A stretch of 64,000 nt of DNA from Dactylis glomerata (GCA_007115705.1 QXEO01002100.1:1922001-1986000); one strand, 5' to 3'; positions 33,330-46,136 are shown, counted from the stretch's first letter. Notes: generated by a model from the sequence alone, not told the origin. Numbers and translations are program-made.

Positions 33330-34160
33330 ATGGAAAACAAAGAGTTCTGTAGTCTTTTTCCTGGTTTTAGATTTGAAGAGAAAATTGAAAAACCTTTGGA
33401 GCTTAATTTGCATGCTAATAGTGTTGTTAGTATGAATGCTTTGAACACCGTTGTTGCTAATGCTATAGAAAAGTCTAAGCTTGGGGAAGCTGGTTTTGTT
33501 AAGCATGATATTTTTAGTTCCCCAGCTTTAGTGGAGAAAGTTTGTTCTGATAATATTTTATCTCCCATATGTGATGTTCCTTCTTATGATGATACGTTTG
33601 AAGATTATGCTTTGCGAAATAGCTGTTCTTTAGCTTGTGATGATACTAAGCCTCTAGTTTATGATGATGAGTATAATGTTTTCAATTCACCTACTTTTGA
33701 GGAGAAAAATAGTTATGATTACAATATGCCTCCTGTCTTTGATGATTATGGTGATGAGAATAATTATTCTGTTGAATCTGCTCCTACTACTATTGTTCAT
33801 GTGGGGAGTATTAATTCTTTTATGCATGTGGCTCATGATAGAGATCCTTTATGTGATAGTTATATTGTTAATTCTATTCATGATGCTACTGAAAGTTATT
33901 ATGAGAGAGGGAAACATGGTTTGATGGATCTCAACACTATTAAGTTTCCCCTCTTTATGTTGCAAATCTTGAAGTGGCACTTGTTTTATCTATCCATGCT
34001 TGCTACTATGTGCCTCATTGATTTATTTTCTTACAAGATTCCTATGCATAGGAAGTGGTTTAGATTTAAATGTGTTCCATACTTGCTTTTTGATGCTCTC
34101 TTTTTCTTTAAGTTTTTATATGGCGCCTTTGCTTCAAGCTCTTATATGGCGCCCACATGA
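33330..34160 (+). CDS. Orphan ORF of the family-2 retrotransposon (276 codons, no gag-pol likeness)
   Basis: Intact frame from ATG 33330, 112 nt after the PBS. The N-terminal 190 residues are acidic, with Asp/Tyr-rich stretches such as 'YDDTFEDY' and 'VFDDYGDENNYSVES'. From about residue 180 comes a conserved block: HDATESYYERGK, then two hydrophobic stretches (LFYLSMLATMCLIDLF, YLLFDALFFF) around YKIPMHRKW. The same block occurs in the outer element's ORF. The hydrophobic stretches could be membrane segments. I do not recognise a family with known function. It is not a retroviral gag, protease, RT or integrase. It may be a protein that helps a non-autonomous element, or a remnant under weak constraint. 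Confidence 0.7.
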   Translation: MENKEFCSLFPGFRFEEKIEKPLELNLHANSVVSMNALNTVVANAIEKSKLGEAGFVKHDIFSSPALVEKVCSDNILSPICDVPSYDDTFEDYALRNSCSLACDDTKPLVYDDEYNVFNSPTFEEKNSYDYNMPPVFDDYGDENNYSVESAPTTIVHVGSINSFMHVAHDRDPLCDSYIVNSIHDATESYYERGKHGLMDLNTIKFPLFMLQILKWHLFYLSMLATMCLIDLFSYKIPMHRKWFRFKCVPYLLFDALFFFKFLYGAFASSSYMAPT

Positions 34161-36735
34161 GCATCTTTGCAAATTACTGCGCCTAGCTCAAAGGCGTTAA
34201 AGAAAAACACTCTTGGGAGATAACCCATTGTTTATTTTCAGTAATTTTTCTTTTATTTGAGTCTTGGAAGTTATTACTACTGTAATAACCGCTTCTTATC
34301 CTTTTTATTTCGTTGTTGTGCCAAGAGAAGCCTCTAATTTGAGTGAGGTAAGATTTGGGGATGTTGCTGTCCTGAAACAATTTTCGGTGCTGCACCGTAA
34401 AAATTCGTGAAAATTATCTGTATATCTTTTGGACCTGCGATTACTTGTGCATATGCCCAAGGTTATATCCAAACTTTCATTAGTTGAACACTTTTTGATT
34501 TGAGCAACAGAAAACCCCTCAAAAATTCGACCTTTGTCAGTTGTTCTGTTTTGACAGATTTCTGCCAATATTTGTGTTTGCCGCTTTATCGCTTTCTTTT
34601 TGAGTTCTTTTGATCACGGAACTTTTGGGAAAGTTGCTACAGTAGTATATGCTTAATATGTGGTGGTTTTGGGTTGAAACCTGAAGCAAAAAGGGTTGAT
34701 TCAATGTTATGCTTACACTAATGTTGCTAATAGAATTGTGTTGAGTTTTGTATGAAGGAAGTTTTCAAGTGTAGGGATTGGAGAATGATGAGATGAGATG
34801 AAGAATGGACAAAAGCTCAAGCTTGGGGATTCCCATGCATCACCCCAAGAAATATCCAAGGAGTACAAGCGTCAAAGCTTGGGGATGCCCCCGAGGCACC
34901 CCCTTCTTCATCGGCAAAAATCAGGTCACCTTTCAAGACACTATATTTTTATTGCTTCATGCACTATGTGTTTTTCTTGGAGCGTCAGTTGTTTTAGTTT
35001 TCTTTGTTAGTTTGTTTTGTTTGCTGCAATAAATGGTTAGATCATATCAAATTTCCTTTGGAGGAGATGTACTCGTTTTTATTTGCCAAGAACACTCCGT
35101 TTTTCATTCTTACAATTTCACCGAGTGTTCTTCTTTTTCCGCTACTGCTTTTGGTTTTCGTTTTCGCCTTGATTTACGTTCAGACCTTGTCATATCTTTT
35201 CATCAAGGTGTATTTTTTCCTCTGATCTTTATTGGTTTTCATCAAAAGAGGTGTTTATAAAAATTTCAAATGGTGTTGGAAAAGAAAAAAGGCTTTATGC
35301 AAAAAAGCGGTACAAGAAGGAGCTTGTGTAGACTGCGGCTTAGGCTTTTTCATGTCATGCTTGATGTCTTTTTGATAGTATGCTTAGTGGTTTTGCTGTA
35401 GCATGACTTGTCTCAAATAACTGAGATTGCTTAATGATCCTTTGAAAAAAATCATGCGTTGTTTTTATCGTTTGGAAGCATTATTTTGGTTTTCTCCTTG
35501 ATGCTTTATTTGGGTTGACTTGGCGCATGCTCACACATGTTAGACTCATACAAATTCGCCAATAGCCTCTATGATCATTTAGTTTTTGACTTTTGATGCC
35601 ATCTTATGCTTCTTTTAATGTTGCTTTGTCGCTTTGCATGATTATGGCCGTTATTGCTCTCTTAGTTGGTCGCTCCCAGTCTTTTGCTAGCCCTCATTTT
35701 GTACTGAGTATGAGCTCTACTCGTGCATCCAACTCCTAAAAACCAAGTTTGCCATCGTGTCCACTATAAATTTCTATGAATGGTATTTGTAAGCCATTCC
35801 AAAGTAATTTTTCATGTGCTACCTTTGAAAAAACCTTCAAAATACTTCTCGTTTTGTGACACTGTTTTCAGCTCATGGGGACGTAGTGGTCGGATTTGCT
35901 ATCTTCCATATTGCTTATTCCAAAAAGAAAAAAAAGAGGAAAAAAGAAAAGAAAAAAGGCACTCCTCCATGGAATGTGAATGTTGGTGGGCACCCGATGG
36001 AATCGGTTAGCCATGGTTTGAGAAAGGAAAAAAGGTGGGGATGAGTGCCAAGTTTATAAAAAGAGCACAAAAGTGCCAATCTCTCTCTCAAAAAACTTGC
36101 TTCATTTTTGTATGGAAGATAGTAAGAACCCCATTGCCAGTCGTTGACAAAGACAACCACCTCTCAAAACCAATTTTTATCTCTCTGTTTTACAAATGAA
36201 AAGCTCTAGCACATGTTTAATCACTGCTTCCCTCCGCGAAGGGCCTTTCTTTTACTTTTATGTTGAGTCACCACCTTCTATCTTTATGCACCATTAAGAG
36301 AGCATAGTTGTCATTCTTAGTATAATGTGCATTGTCCCAAAGTTTATCATTGATTGATTCATGACTATGGTTTCACTTGTTCCTAAATTACTTGTATCTA
36401 GTCGCCCTCTTAAACTTGAAGGTGTCCTATGCATTTATGTTTTGCTCTCTTTGAAGGACAAGCTGAAAACCATTTGTATGTTTTTCCTTATGATTTGAAC
36501 ACACGTTTGACTTTCATTGTTTCATTTTCATGATCTTTTGTTTGTGTTCATTTTCATGATATAACATGGTTGCTAAGTTCTTATTGTCAATATTATATCT
36601 TCATGCCCATGTTTTAAGTTCTTATGATCCCAGCTCACAAATGCTTACATACATGATCAAGATTGGGTAGGTGCATGTCACCTCAAAAATTATTCTTTTG
36701 TTATCACTTACCTACTCGAGGACGAGCATGAGTTA
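34161..36735 (+). other. Non-coding 3' internal region of the family-2 element
   Basis: The stretch has no supported ORF. It includes two AGCTTGGGGATnCCC-type purine-rich motifs at about 34823-34895 and sequence conserved with the outer element (for example around 34195-34350 versus 40730-40905 reversed). Confidence 0.75.
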
Positions 36736-36748
36736 AGCTTGGGGATGC
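36736..36748 (+). other. Polypurine tract of the family-2 element
   Basis: AGCTTGGGGATGC immediately upstream of the 3' LTR. Confidence 0.8.
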
Positions 36749-38292
36749 TGATACGTCTCCAACGTATCCATAATTTTTGATGCTCCATGCTTGTTTTTAC
36801 ACCATTTGCCTTGTGTTTCGTTACACTTCGTGGCGTTTTTATGCGATTTCCAGAACTAACCTACTAACAAGATGCCACAGTGCCAGTTCCCTGTTTTCTG
36901 CTGTTTTTGTGTTTCAGAAAAGCTACACAGGAAATATTCTCGGAATTGTACGAAACAAGTTCCTGAAGTCTTATTTTTCCCGAAAGCTTCCAGAGATCCG
37001 AAGAGGAGTAGGAGAGGGGCCACAGGCCAGGCTCACACATGGGTGGCACGGCCCAGGCCCTGGCCGCGCCACCATGGTGTGAGGGAGCCTGGGCCCTCTC
37101 CTGACATCGCCCCTTCGCCTATATAAAACCTCGGGACGGAAAACCCTAAAGGAGTCGACGAAATTTCCAGAACAGTTCCGCAGCGCCGCCGCCGTCGAAG
37201 CCAAATTTCGGGGGACAGAAGTCTCTGTTCCGGCACCCTGCCGGGATGGGGAAGTGCCCCCGGAGCCATCTCCATCGGTCTCCATCGCCGTCTCCGCCGT
37301 CTCCATCGACCTCACCGCCATCTCCATCAACCTTGCTGTCTCCTATGATGAGGAGGGAGTAGTTCATCCCCGGGGCTGAGGGCTCTATCGGTAGCTATGT
37401 GGTTCACCTCTCTCTCCCATGATGTGATCTTTATGTGATCGTGAGCTTTGTATCATGTTGAACAAGTAGATGTTATTATTCAGATATTATGTGTACTCTA
37501 GTGGTATTATTAAAGTAATCTATTCCTCCTGCCATGGTGTAACGGTGACAGTGCGTGCATCATGGTGGTACTTGGTCTAGGCTATGATTGTGATCTTTTA
37601 TGGATTATCAGAATAATTATCGCTATGATAGTATTGAAGTGATTTATTCCTCCTTTCATGGTGTAATGTTGACAGTGTGTGCACCGTGTTAGTACTTGGT
37701 CTATGTTGCAATAATATCTATCTTGAGTTGTACTTTGATTTGGGTATCTCTATGAGTGGTGTTTGTCAAGTACTTGATGAACTTTAAGGGGTGCTTCTGT
37801 AGCCACTACGCAATGATTAGTGTTATTCAATAGGAGAGTAATTCAGAGTACCATAGTGAAGAGAAGTTGTTTACTTGATCAATTATGTTATATTGTTGGG
37901 AGTGTGTCCACTAGTGAAAGTATGATCCCTAGGCCTTGTTTCCAAGCATTGCACACCATTTACTTGCTATTTTGTTACTTGTTTGCTCGCAGCGATATTT
38001 ATTTCACATCACGTTTGCTACTTATAATCATCACTACCACTTGTATTTCACTATCTCTTCGCCGAACTAGTGCACCTATACATCTGACAAGTGTATTGGG
38101 TGTGTTGGGGACACAAGAGACTTTCTGTATCGTAATTGCAAGGTTGCTTGAGAGGGATAGCTTTGACCTCTTCCTCCCTGAGTTCGATAAACCTTGGGTG
38201 ATCCACTTAAGGGAAACTTGCTGCTGCTCTACAAACCTCTGCACTTGGAGGCCCAACACTGTCTACAAAAACGGAAGCGTGTGTAGACATCA
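36749..38292 (+). repeat. 3' LTR of the family-2 element
   Basis: 1544 bp, about 98.8% identical by eye to the 5' LTR (about 19 substitutions, no indels). Confidence 0.93.
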
Positions 38293-39573
38293 CCCTTCGC
38301 ATATAAAGACCCCCCGACGGGAAAAACCTAATGACCCAATCACTTTTCCAAAAGCACATCGCGATCCGCCACCGTCGTCGACCCGTGATCGGGAGGGTCC
38401 AAAAGCTCTTCCCGGCACCCTGTCGGAGAGGGGAATCGCGACCGGAGGTCTTCTTCATCGCCATGCTTGCCTCCGACGCGATGAGTGAGTAGTCTACCTT
38501 GGACTATGGGTCCATAGTAGTAGCTAGATGGTTGTCTTCTCCACGATGTGCTTCATGTTTAGATCTCATGAGCTGCCTTACATGATCGAGATCACCGTTA
38601 TGTAATTCTACATGTTGTGTTTGTTGGGATCCGATGAATATTGGTGTTATGATTGAGTTGATGTGCTAAATATTATCTTATGTTATCTCTATGTTGTTTA
38701 TGATCTTGCATGCTCTCCGTTGTTAGTAGCTATCTTGGCCAAGTACATACTAGTGACTCCAAGAGGGGGTATTTATGCTCGATAGTTGGGTTCATGCCTC
38801 TATTTAATCTGGGGGAGTGACAGAAATCTCTAAGGTTGTAGATGTGCTGTTGCCACTAGGGAGAAAACAACATTCTTATGTCCAAGGACATATGCTTTGT
38901 TTACATTACACACTTTGCTTAATGCAGTTATCTGTTGTTCGCAACTTAATACTTGTGGGGTTCTCGGATTGATTCCCCGCGAGTGCATTATTAGTCATAG
39001 ATGCAGTTGGATGACGGTCTATGTATCTTGTTGTAATGCCCAGAGTAAATCTCATAGTGATCCTCTCGACATATGCATGTTATCTTTATTCTTTCAATTG
39101 CCCAACTGTAATTTGTTTACCCAGCATGTGTTATTTTATCTTATGGAGAGACACCACTAGTGAACTGTGGACCCCGGTCCTATTTCCATTATATTGCTAT
39201 CACCTGTTGACTTTACTCGCACTGTTTACTTTCTCGCATACTACTATTGCTTTCCACTCGATACGCTCATACCTTTGTTTCAAGCAAACCGGTGAGATTA
39301 ACAACCTCATCGTAAGTTGGGAGCAAAGTATTTGGTTGTGTTGTGTGCAGGTTCCACGTTGCCGCTCGCAAAGCAAAGCTTGGACGAGGCGCCTTATAAA
39401 TTGTCCGGAGCTGTCGCGAAGCTAGCAGGCATCACCTTCAGACGTTTGGCTTTTTCCTGGACTGACAAACCTTGGTTTCTTACTGAGGGAAAAGCTTGCT
39501 GTTGTACTCATCATACCTTCCTCTTGGGGTTCCCAACTGGACGGTGAAAAACCATCAACACCGTGCCGCATCA

Positions 39574-39578
39574 AACAT
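39574..39578. repeat. Right target duplication (AACAT) of the nested solo LTR
   Basis: Partner of AGCAT at 31275-31279. The outer element's internal sequence continues to the right with GCGCCAAGTCAACCC. Confidence 0.75.
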
Positions 39579-40901
39579 GCGCCAAGTCAACCCAAATAAA
39601 GCATCAAAGGAGAAAACCAAATTAATGCTTCCAAATAATAAAAACAACGCATGATTTGTTCAAAGGCTCATTAAGCAATCTCAGTCATTTGAGACAAGTC
39701 ATGCTACAGCAAAACCACTAAGCATACTATCAAAACAACATTAAGCACGACATGCAAAAGTCTAAGCCGCAGTCTAAACAAGCTCCTTTTTGTACCACTT
39801 TTTTGCATAATTTTTTTTCTCTTTTCCAACACCATTCGAACCTTTTTAAAACAACTCTTTTGATGAAAACCAACATGGACCAGAGGTCAAAATACACCTT
39901 GATGCAAAGATATAACAAGATCTGAACAAAAATCAAGGCGAAAAATGCAAGCTAAACACAGTAGCAGAAAAAGAGAACACTCGTTGAACGATAAGAGTGA
40001 AAAATAGAGTGTTCTTGGCAAATGAAAAGCAAGGCAAATTCTCCAAAAGAAATTTGTTGGGGTCCAACCATTTATTTCAGCAAACAAAACTAAACAAAAC
40101 TGAAAACTAAAGACAAGACGCTCCAAGAAAAATGCATAGTGCATGAAGCAATAAAAATATAGTGTGTTGAAAGGTGACCTGATTTTTGCCGATGAAGAAG
40201 GGGTGCCTCGGGGGCATCCCCAAGCTTTGACGCTTGTACCTCTTAGATATTTCTTGGGGTGCATGGGAATCCCCAAGCTTGAGTTTTTTTCCATTCTTCA
40301 ACTCATCTCATCATTCTCCAATCCCTACACTTGAAAACTTCCTTCATACAAAACTAAACACAATTCTATTAGCAACATTAGTGTAAGCATAATAATGAAT
40401 CAACCCCTTTTTTGCTTCAGATTTCAACTCAAAACCACCACATATAAAGCATATACTACTGTAGCAACTTCCCCAAAAGTTCCGTGATCAAAAGAACTAA
40501 AAAAGAAAGCGATAAAGAGGCAAATACAAATAGTGGCAGAAATCTGTCAAAACAGAACAGCTGACAAAGGTCGATTTTTTCGAGGGTTTTTTGTTGCTCA
40601 AATCAAAAAGTGTATAACTAATGAAAGTTTGGATATAACCTGGGGCATATGCACAAGAAATCGCAGGTCAAAAAGATATTCTGAGAATTTTTTAAAAAAA
40701 TTACGGTGCAGCCCCGAAATCTGTTTCAGAACAGCAACATCCCCAAATCTTACCTCACTAAAATTAGAAGTTTTTCTTGGCACAAAAACGAAATAAAAAG
40801 GATAAGGAGCGGTTATTACAGTAGTAATAACTTCCAAGACTCAAATAAAAGAAAAATAACTGAAAGTAAAACAATGGGTTATCTCCCAAGAGTGCTTTTC
40901 T
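39579..40901 (-). other. Non-coding internal region of the outer element (middle part)
   Basis: Matches the reverse complement of the family-2 internal region (about 34195-35520), including two purine-rich CTTGGGGAT motifs at 40210-40285. There is no supported ORF. Confidence 0.75.
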
Positions 40902-41271
40902 TTAAGGCCTTTGAGCTAGGCTCAGTAATTTGAGAAGATGCTCACATAAGAAATATGAATTAAAGCCAAAAAGAGCATCAAGAAGCAAATATAAAACACT
41001 TTTAAGTCTAACCCACTTCCTATGCATAGGAATCTTGTAAGAAAATAAATCAAAGAAGCACATAGTAACAAGTATGGGTAGATAAAACAAGAGCAACTTC
41101 GAAACTTTCAATATAAAGAGAGGTGTTTTAGTAGCATGAGAATTCCAACAACTATATTTTCCTCTCTCATAATAATTTTCAGTAGCATCATGAACAAACT
41201 CAACAATATAAATATCACACTCACCCTCTTTTGTTAAGCATGGAGGGCGATCAAATAAGGTATTAGTTAAA

Positions 41272-41276
41272 GAGTT
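41272..41276. repeat. Left target duplication (GAGTT) of the 4.1-kb LTR
   Basis: Exact partner of GAGTT at 45376-45380. Confidence 0.88.
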
Positions 41277-44200
41277 TGTAGCGCCCTGTCTTATCAAAAG
41301 ACAGAACTCCTGTGTATCTGTGCCATTCCCTTGATCAGTAGATAGCACCACAGTACAAAATATAGTAATCATTGCAATAGCATCAATAATATAATGTAAA
41401 TCCAGTTACATAGGTCTTCAACCTTACGAGTACACAGCATAAAGCATTGTTGCAATGAGCCTCCATCTTCATCAAGTGTCACAGGCAAACATGTTGGAAT
41501 GTAAGCTCGAGATCCTACTCCTGGTTCCTTATTCGAATAAAAACCTGCACGTTTGAATATGCAGCCCCAGAGAGGTCAGTACAACAACGTACTGGCAAAT
41601 GACACATATTTGTGGCATTTGTGAAAAAGACTAAACTACATGACATCTGGCTTAGTGGATCTCAAAGGCTAATTTGCATAAAGCTAATTTTATCCTACAA
41701 TACTTCTCAAAATCCTTTTATCAAAATTTTATTTATGAAGGGCTGAAATAACCCCCATATATTACATACTGGCCGGTATGTAGTTTCTGGGCGAAACTCA
41801 ACAAAGTTTTGAAGTACAGAAACCACCACCCCTCGGAGTGTATGGCCCTGAGCCTTCTCCTGATTGTTGCTAGTCAAGTTTTAAAGCATTCAGAAAAGAT
41901 GATGAGATTCTTCCGAACATTCCATGGCTAAAGACTCAATTGTCCATTCCGAGGACGCGGCTAATCGATTAGATTTTAACATCTTGCAAGGGTTGTGCAC
42001 TTTCACCTTATCCTTCATTTTATGCCCATACATAAAATGAAACAAGACCTTTCAGAAAAAGCATTCAGCCAAACTAGTCTGACCGTACCCCCTATATTAT
42101 GCTACCACATGCTGTCAGTACTCTTGGTTGAACCATTAATCCTACTCTTTCTTGACAGAGCCCATATTGTCATAAGGCTGCACTGGAAGTACTTTAATCA
42201 TGGAAGCCTTATTAATCTCTTGAATCCTGAGTGGCCATCCCGAGCGGCATCCTGAGCTACACATCTGTCCTAGCATGTGCCACAGGACCCACCTACTTCA
42301 CTTTTCTGTCTTACCACTCCACCCAGGTAGTTCATTTTAGTTGAAGTTGTTAATTTTATTCACAAAACAACTTTTCATATGATCAAAGCATAGCATCAAT
42401 ATTCAGGTATTTAGCATCCTACCAGGTGGTGTTTGAGGGATAGCTACTCACTACTAGGATCTAGCACTTCAAAAACATTTGAACATTCACCTATCATGCA
42501 TACTACTGAAAACACTAATGCATAATAAGAATAGGTAGAAGATATGTGTGTCACTTGCCTTTTTGAAGAATACGATCTTTTCACTTTTCTCTCAACTAAT
42601 CACGTAGCTCTTCACACAAGCTATAGCACAAAATAACATACCATAAACATACAATACAATCCAAACATAATCAAACAAGACAAACAATTGAAGAGTGTTT
42701 GTTTAACAATTTAGTTTTATTATGATAGAAAGATATGACAAGACAATTGTGAATTGTGAGATATGGGTTTGAGAGCTTAGTTTGAAGAAGATCAATATGG
42801 TTAGAGAGAATTGGACTAGGCAAAGTCTTTATGCTTTATTTAAGCATGAATGAGTTTTAGAATAGCTCATGTGAAATAAACCACACAAGAGTCAATTAGT
42901 GCAACTACAATACTATTGAGTAAATGTGACAACAATTACTCTTGAATAGCATCTATTGCACTTAGGCAATGGGTAAAGATTTATGAAGCACTGAAGCACT
43001 CAATTAACTCATTTCTTAATTGAATAATCCAATACATGTGAACAAGATTAAATAGGCATAGGATTGGGTATGAGTGATTGACATTTGAGAACATAGCTCA
43101 AATGGTTCATTGATCAACATGGTGTATAAACACATACTATGGTATGGGTTATAACAACACCACATTAACAAAATAAGATTTTAGGTTTGAGATGAATTCA
43201 TATTCTACTCAAGTAGCACAATTGCAACTTGAATACACATGAATTAGGCAAAACATGTTTAGATGAACAAGATATGGATCAAGGTGATGTCTAGATATTA
43301 TTTGATAGCTAGGTATGATCATAGAGTTCACTAAAGTAAATGAAACATTATTTGAAAAAGAACTAGAACTAATTGATATAGGAAATACTCAAATTCTCAT
43401 ATTAGAATTTGAATAATTGTGAAGTGGTTCAATAAAATTTGGGAGTGATGCTACTATATAGCTTGCAGTAAAACAAAGTCACTGCAATTGGAATCAATCA
43501 AAAATAAATTATAGAATTTGAATTATTACCAAAATAGTGATTTGGACAAATTTGAATGCACAAAGTGTGTGCACGTATCAACTTTGTAATTTCTTGATCC
43601 TAAGATGTTCTACAAGTTGAGAGGATTCCAAAGACTACAAATTTGTGATTTTTGGACACTTAGAACAAAAGATATGAATTAAATAAGTTAACAGAAGGTT
43701 TGATTCAATTTGAAAATAGATTCAAATTGAATATTGAATCTATGAACTATAAGTGCACTAATGGATTCTAGATGTTCTAAGGATTCCATTGTTATCTTAT
43801 TTATTATTTTTGGACCTATGTATCAAAAGTTATGAATTATCTAAGTTTGGGCTATATTCAGATTTAAATTTCTGTTTTGAACCTATTTTGAATCGGAGTA
43901 GGCCACGTGGCATGATCTAATTCGCCGATACCGGTTCGTTTGGATCACGCATGTGGAGCGTTGGATCTAAAGAAGATTGGACGCTCCAGATTGCTTGGTA
44001 CCCCTTTGGGTAAGTGATCTATTCTGGAGCATTAGATCGGGATCCAACGGCCGTGATTGAAGCAGAGAGGTGCTCACCAGGGAGATCTAGGGTTTCGACC
44101 GCCGGTGAGGTGGCTGCGGCTTGGGGGTGGACTCCGGTGACGCTCCGGTGGTTCCCCGAGGTGAGGAAGAGGACGACGAGGTTCATGGCGGCGAGAGAGA

Positions 44201-45375
44201 CCCGATGGTGGTGACGGAGCACTCGATTGCTTCCTGGAATGGCGCGGAGAGACGGCTGGAGAGGTGCAGGCGTCGGTGAGCTTTGGCCACTCGATGATTG
44301 CGTCGATTTGCTGCGATTAAGGCGAGGGAAAAAGGTCAGGGCGGTGCGGCTGAGCAAGCAGAGAAGGTTAGGAGAGAGCAGGGGACGCGGGAACCTTTGT
44401 TGGCGTCGGAATCGGTGATCGGAGGCGGCGGCGTCTTCGGATTCCGACAAGGAATCTCATCGCTCTCGACACGTCTCGAGCCGAGGAATGAAAGGGAAGA
44501 GGAGAGGGGATCCGGGGCTATTTATAGCCGGCTTGGCGTGGAGAACGGGCTAGGGTTTGGGGCGGATTTGATCAGGCGGCTGGGGAGGCGTCGGGCTCTA
44601 GCGGAACTCTGTCTGGAGCTGGAGGAAGAAGCTGACAGGTGGGCCAGAGAGGTCAGGGAGAGAAGAGACCTAACGAGAGGGGCCCGGGTGTTAGCGGGGG
44701 AGAGAGGGTAGAGGGTACCCCTTTGGGGTTTCACCCGGATGGGCCTCAGGCCGGATTCGGTGCTGGGCCGAAAGGCTTCCCTGCGGCCTTTTTCCTTTTC
44801 TTTATTTCTTTTCTCCTTTTCTTTTTACTGATTTGCTATTTCTTTTATAGTTTTTGCAAATTTGATTCAAATCACGCCAAACCATTTTCATAAATTTTGC
44901 AAAATTCACAGCAGGGTTCTAAACCAATATGAAGCAAGTTTTCAAGAACAAAAATACTATTTTGAATAAGACTTCTTTGATTAGCAAGGAGGGCTTGCTT
45001 GCATAAAATAATAGAAATAGGGTTTGAAATCACTTCTTTTGAAAATAGGAAAATAGTATTTTATAAAATAATAATTGAGATTCACACTCAGTCATGGGTT
45101 TGCAAAACAATCTTTAACAAAATAAACCATTTAGTCGAACTTTTCCTAAGCTAATAAACTTGCATAGATTTTAAATAAGAGAGAGGAAATCATATTTTAA
45201 TATTTTTTTTCTCTAAGAAGTTCTTCAAGAAATACTAGGAAGTTTGAAATAGTTTTCTAATAAAGCTTTTAAATAAACTAAAAATGTTTTAAATCCTTGT
45301 GAATTTTCAATCAATGCACTCAAAACAAAAGCAAAAAAATTCACCCAAAATTTGATAAAATCTTGGGATGTTACA
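41277..45375 (-). mobile_element. 4.1-kb long solo LTR or LTR-like element inserted in the orphan ORF
   Basis: 4099 bp, with TGTA...TACA ends (TGTAGCGCCCTG at the left, GGGATGTTACA at the right) and an exact 5-bp duplication. On the minus strand it starts TGTAACATCCCAAG and shows a typical long-LTR order: A/T-rich leader, GGCCC-rich block, CTATAAATAGCCCC TATA box (about 44510-44524) and CT-rich 5' leader. The remaining 2.8 kb to the left are AT-rich and non-coding. No PBS, polypurine tract or coding domain and no internal second LTR were seen, so a solo LTR of a long-LTR family is likeliest. Confidence 0.7.
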
Positions 45376-46136
45376 GAGTTACTCTTATTGGGAGGTAGAC
45401 ATGGGTAGCTCCATTCTTCCTCCTCTTGATCATCAAATGACCTTCCAGTTTCAGCAATTTCCTCTTCCATAGGCTCCTTCAAGGCATTCGTCTCTTCCGT
45501 TGGAGAGCATCTATTAAGATATTTAAGAATATAGCCATTTTCTTCCTTGTAATTATCAAAGCAAAATTTAAGTATATCATAAACCTCATATTTATAAGGT
45601 GCATCATCAGTATTTTCAAGAAAATAAGCAAGTTCGAATGCACCCTTCCAAGCAATAAATTCTTCAATTTGTTCCACATCATAAAAGTCATAATTTCCAT
45701 TAATATAAGAAGATATGGTAACATCATCATTATACTCACATTGAAAAGGGAGGTGTTTATACCTCCTACAGCAACAAGATTTATCAAAGCAATAAGTAAC
45801 ATTATAAGTAGAGCACACATTTCTAGCAATGATATATAATTTATCAATTTGTTCCCATAAGTGTTTCCCTTTTTGTGACAAGCGGTGTTCCTCATAATAA
45901 TTTTGCTGCTCTTCCGTGAACCCACCTTGCCAAAAAGATTTAGTTTCAAAGAAACCAACCATTGATAGAAAGCATGATAAAGCAAGAAAATAATAGACCA
46001 CAAAAGTAACAACTATAAAGGAAACTAATTTTTGTGTGTTTTTGATAAAATGATGCAAGCAAAAATAAAGTAAAGCAAAACAAAAAACAAAGTAAAGGAT
46101 GTGCGTGTGAAACTCCCCTTGCAGAAGTCTTCTTCC

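Larger units (their letters stand above)
31646..38292 (+). mobile_element. Complete non-autonomous LTR retrotransposon (family 2)
   Basis: 6647 bp with two equal LTRs of 1544 bp (31646-33189 and 36749-38292), a PBS at 33200-33217, a polypurine region before 36749 and an exact 5-bp TSD. The internal part is 3559 bp and contains one orphan ORF (33330-34160) and about 2.6 kb of non-coding DNA. No gag-pol domains are present. I count about 19 differences between the LTRs, so the insertion is fairly young. Both LTRs carry a TATATAAA motif (32017-32024 in the 5' LTR). Confidence 0.95.
31280..39573 (+). mobile_element. Solo LTR of family 1 in opposite orientation, split by a family-2 element
   Basis: The two parts 31280-31645 and 38298-39573 add up to 1642 bp, the same as the family-1 LTRs. 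They start TGATACGTCTC and end ...CGTGCCGCATCA. The partial break at 31646-38292 is a complete family-2 element with its own duplication. No internal domain of family 1 is attached, so this is a solo LTR, formed by recombination between the LTRs of an element that had inserted in the plus orientation. Confidence 0.88.
40902..46058 (-). pseudogene. Orphan ORF of the outer element, interrupted by a 4.1-kb LTR
   Basis: Two pieces of one frame: 46058-45376, then 41271-40902. Removing the inserted LTR and one copy of GAGTT restores a single open frame of about 350 codons. The first M in frame is about 32 codons in (45962), and the frame upstream starts at a TTG, so the true start is uncertain. The N-terminal part has a hydrophobic stretch (FIVVTFVVYYFLAL), then a Tyr/Glu-rich part with Cys clusters (DKSCCCRRYKHLPFQCEY). 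The C-terminal part (41214-40910) has HDATENYYERGK, LFYLPILVTMCFFDLF and YKIPMHRKW, matching the family-2 ORF. Apart from the insertion it shows no stop. Function is unknown. Confidence 0.72.

Noticed and set aside
31411..37126. Repeated short ORFs in the LTRs
   Set aside because: The same 60-120-codon frames recur in each LTR copy because of shared LTR sequence. They show no evidence of being proteins.
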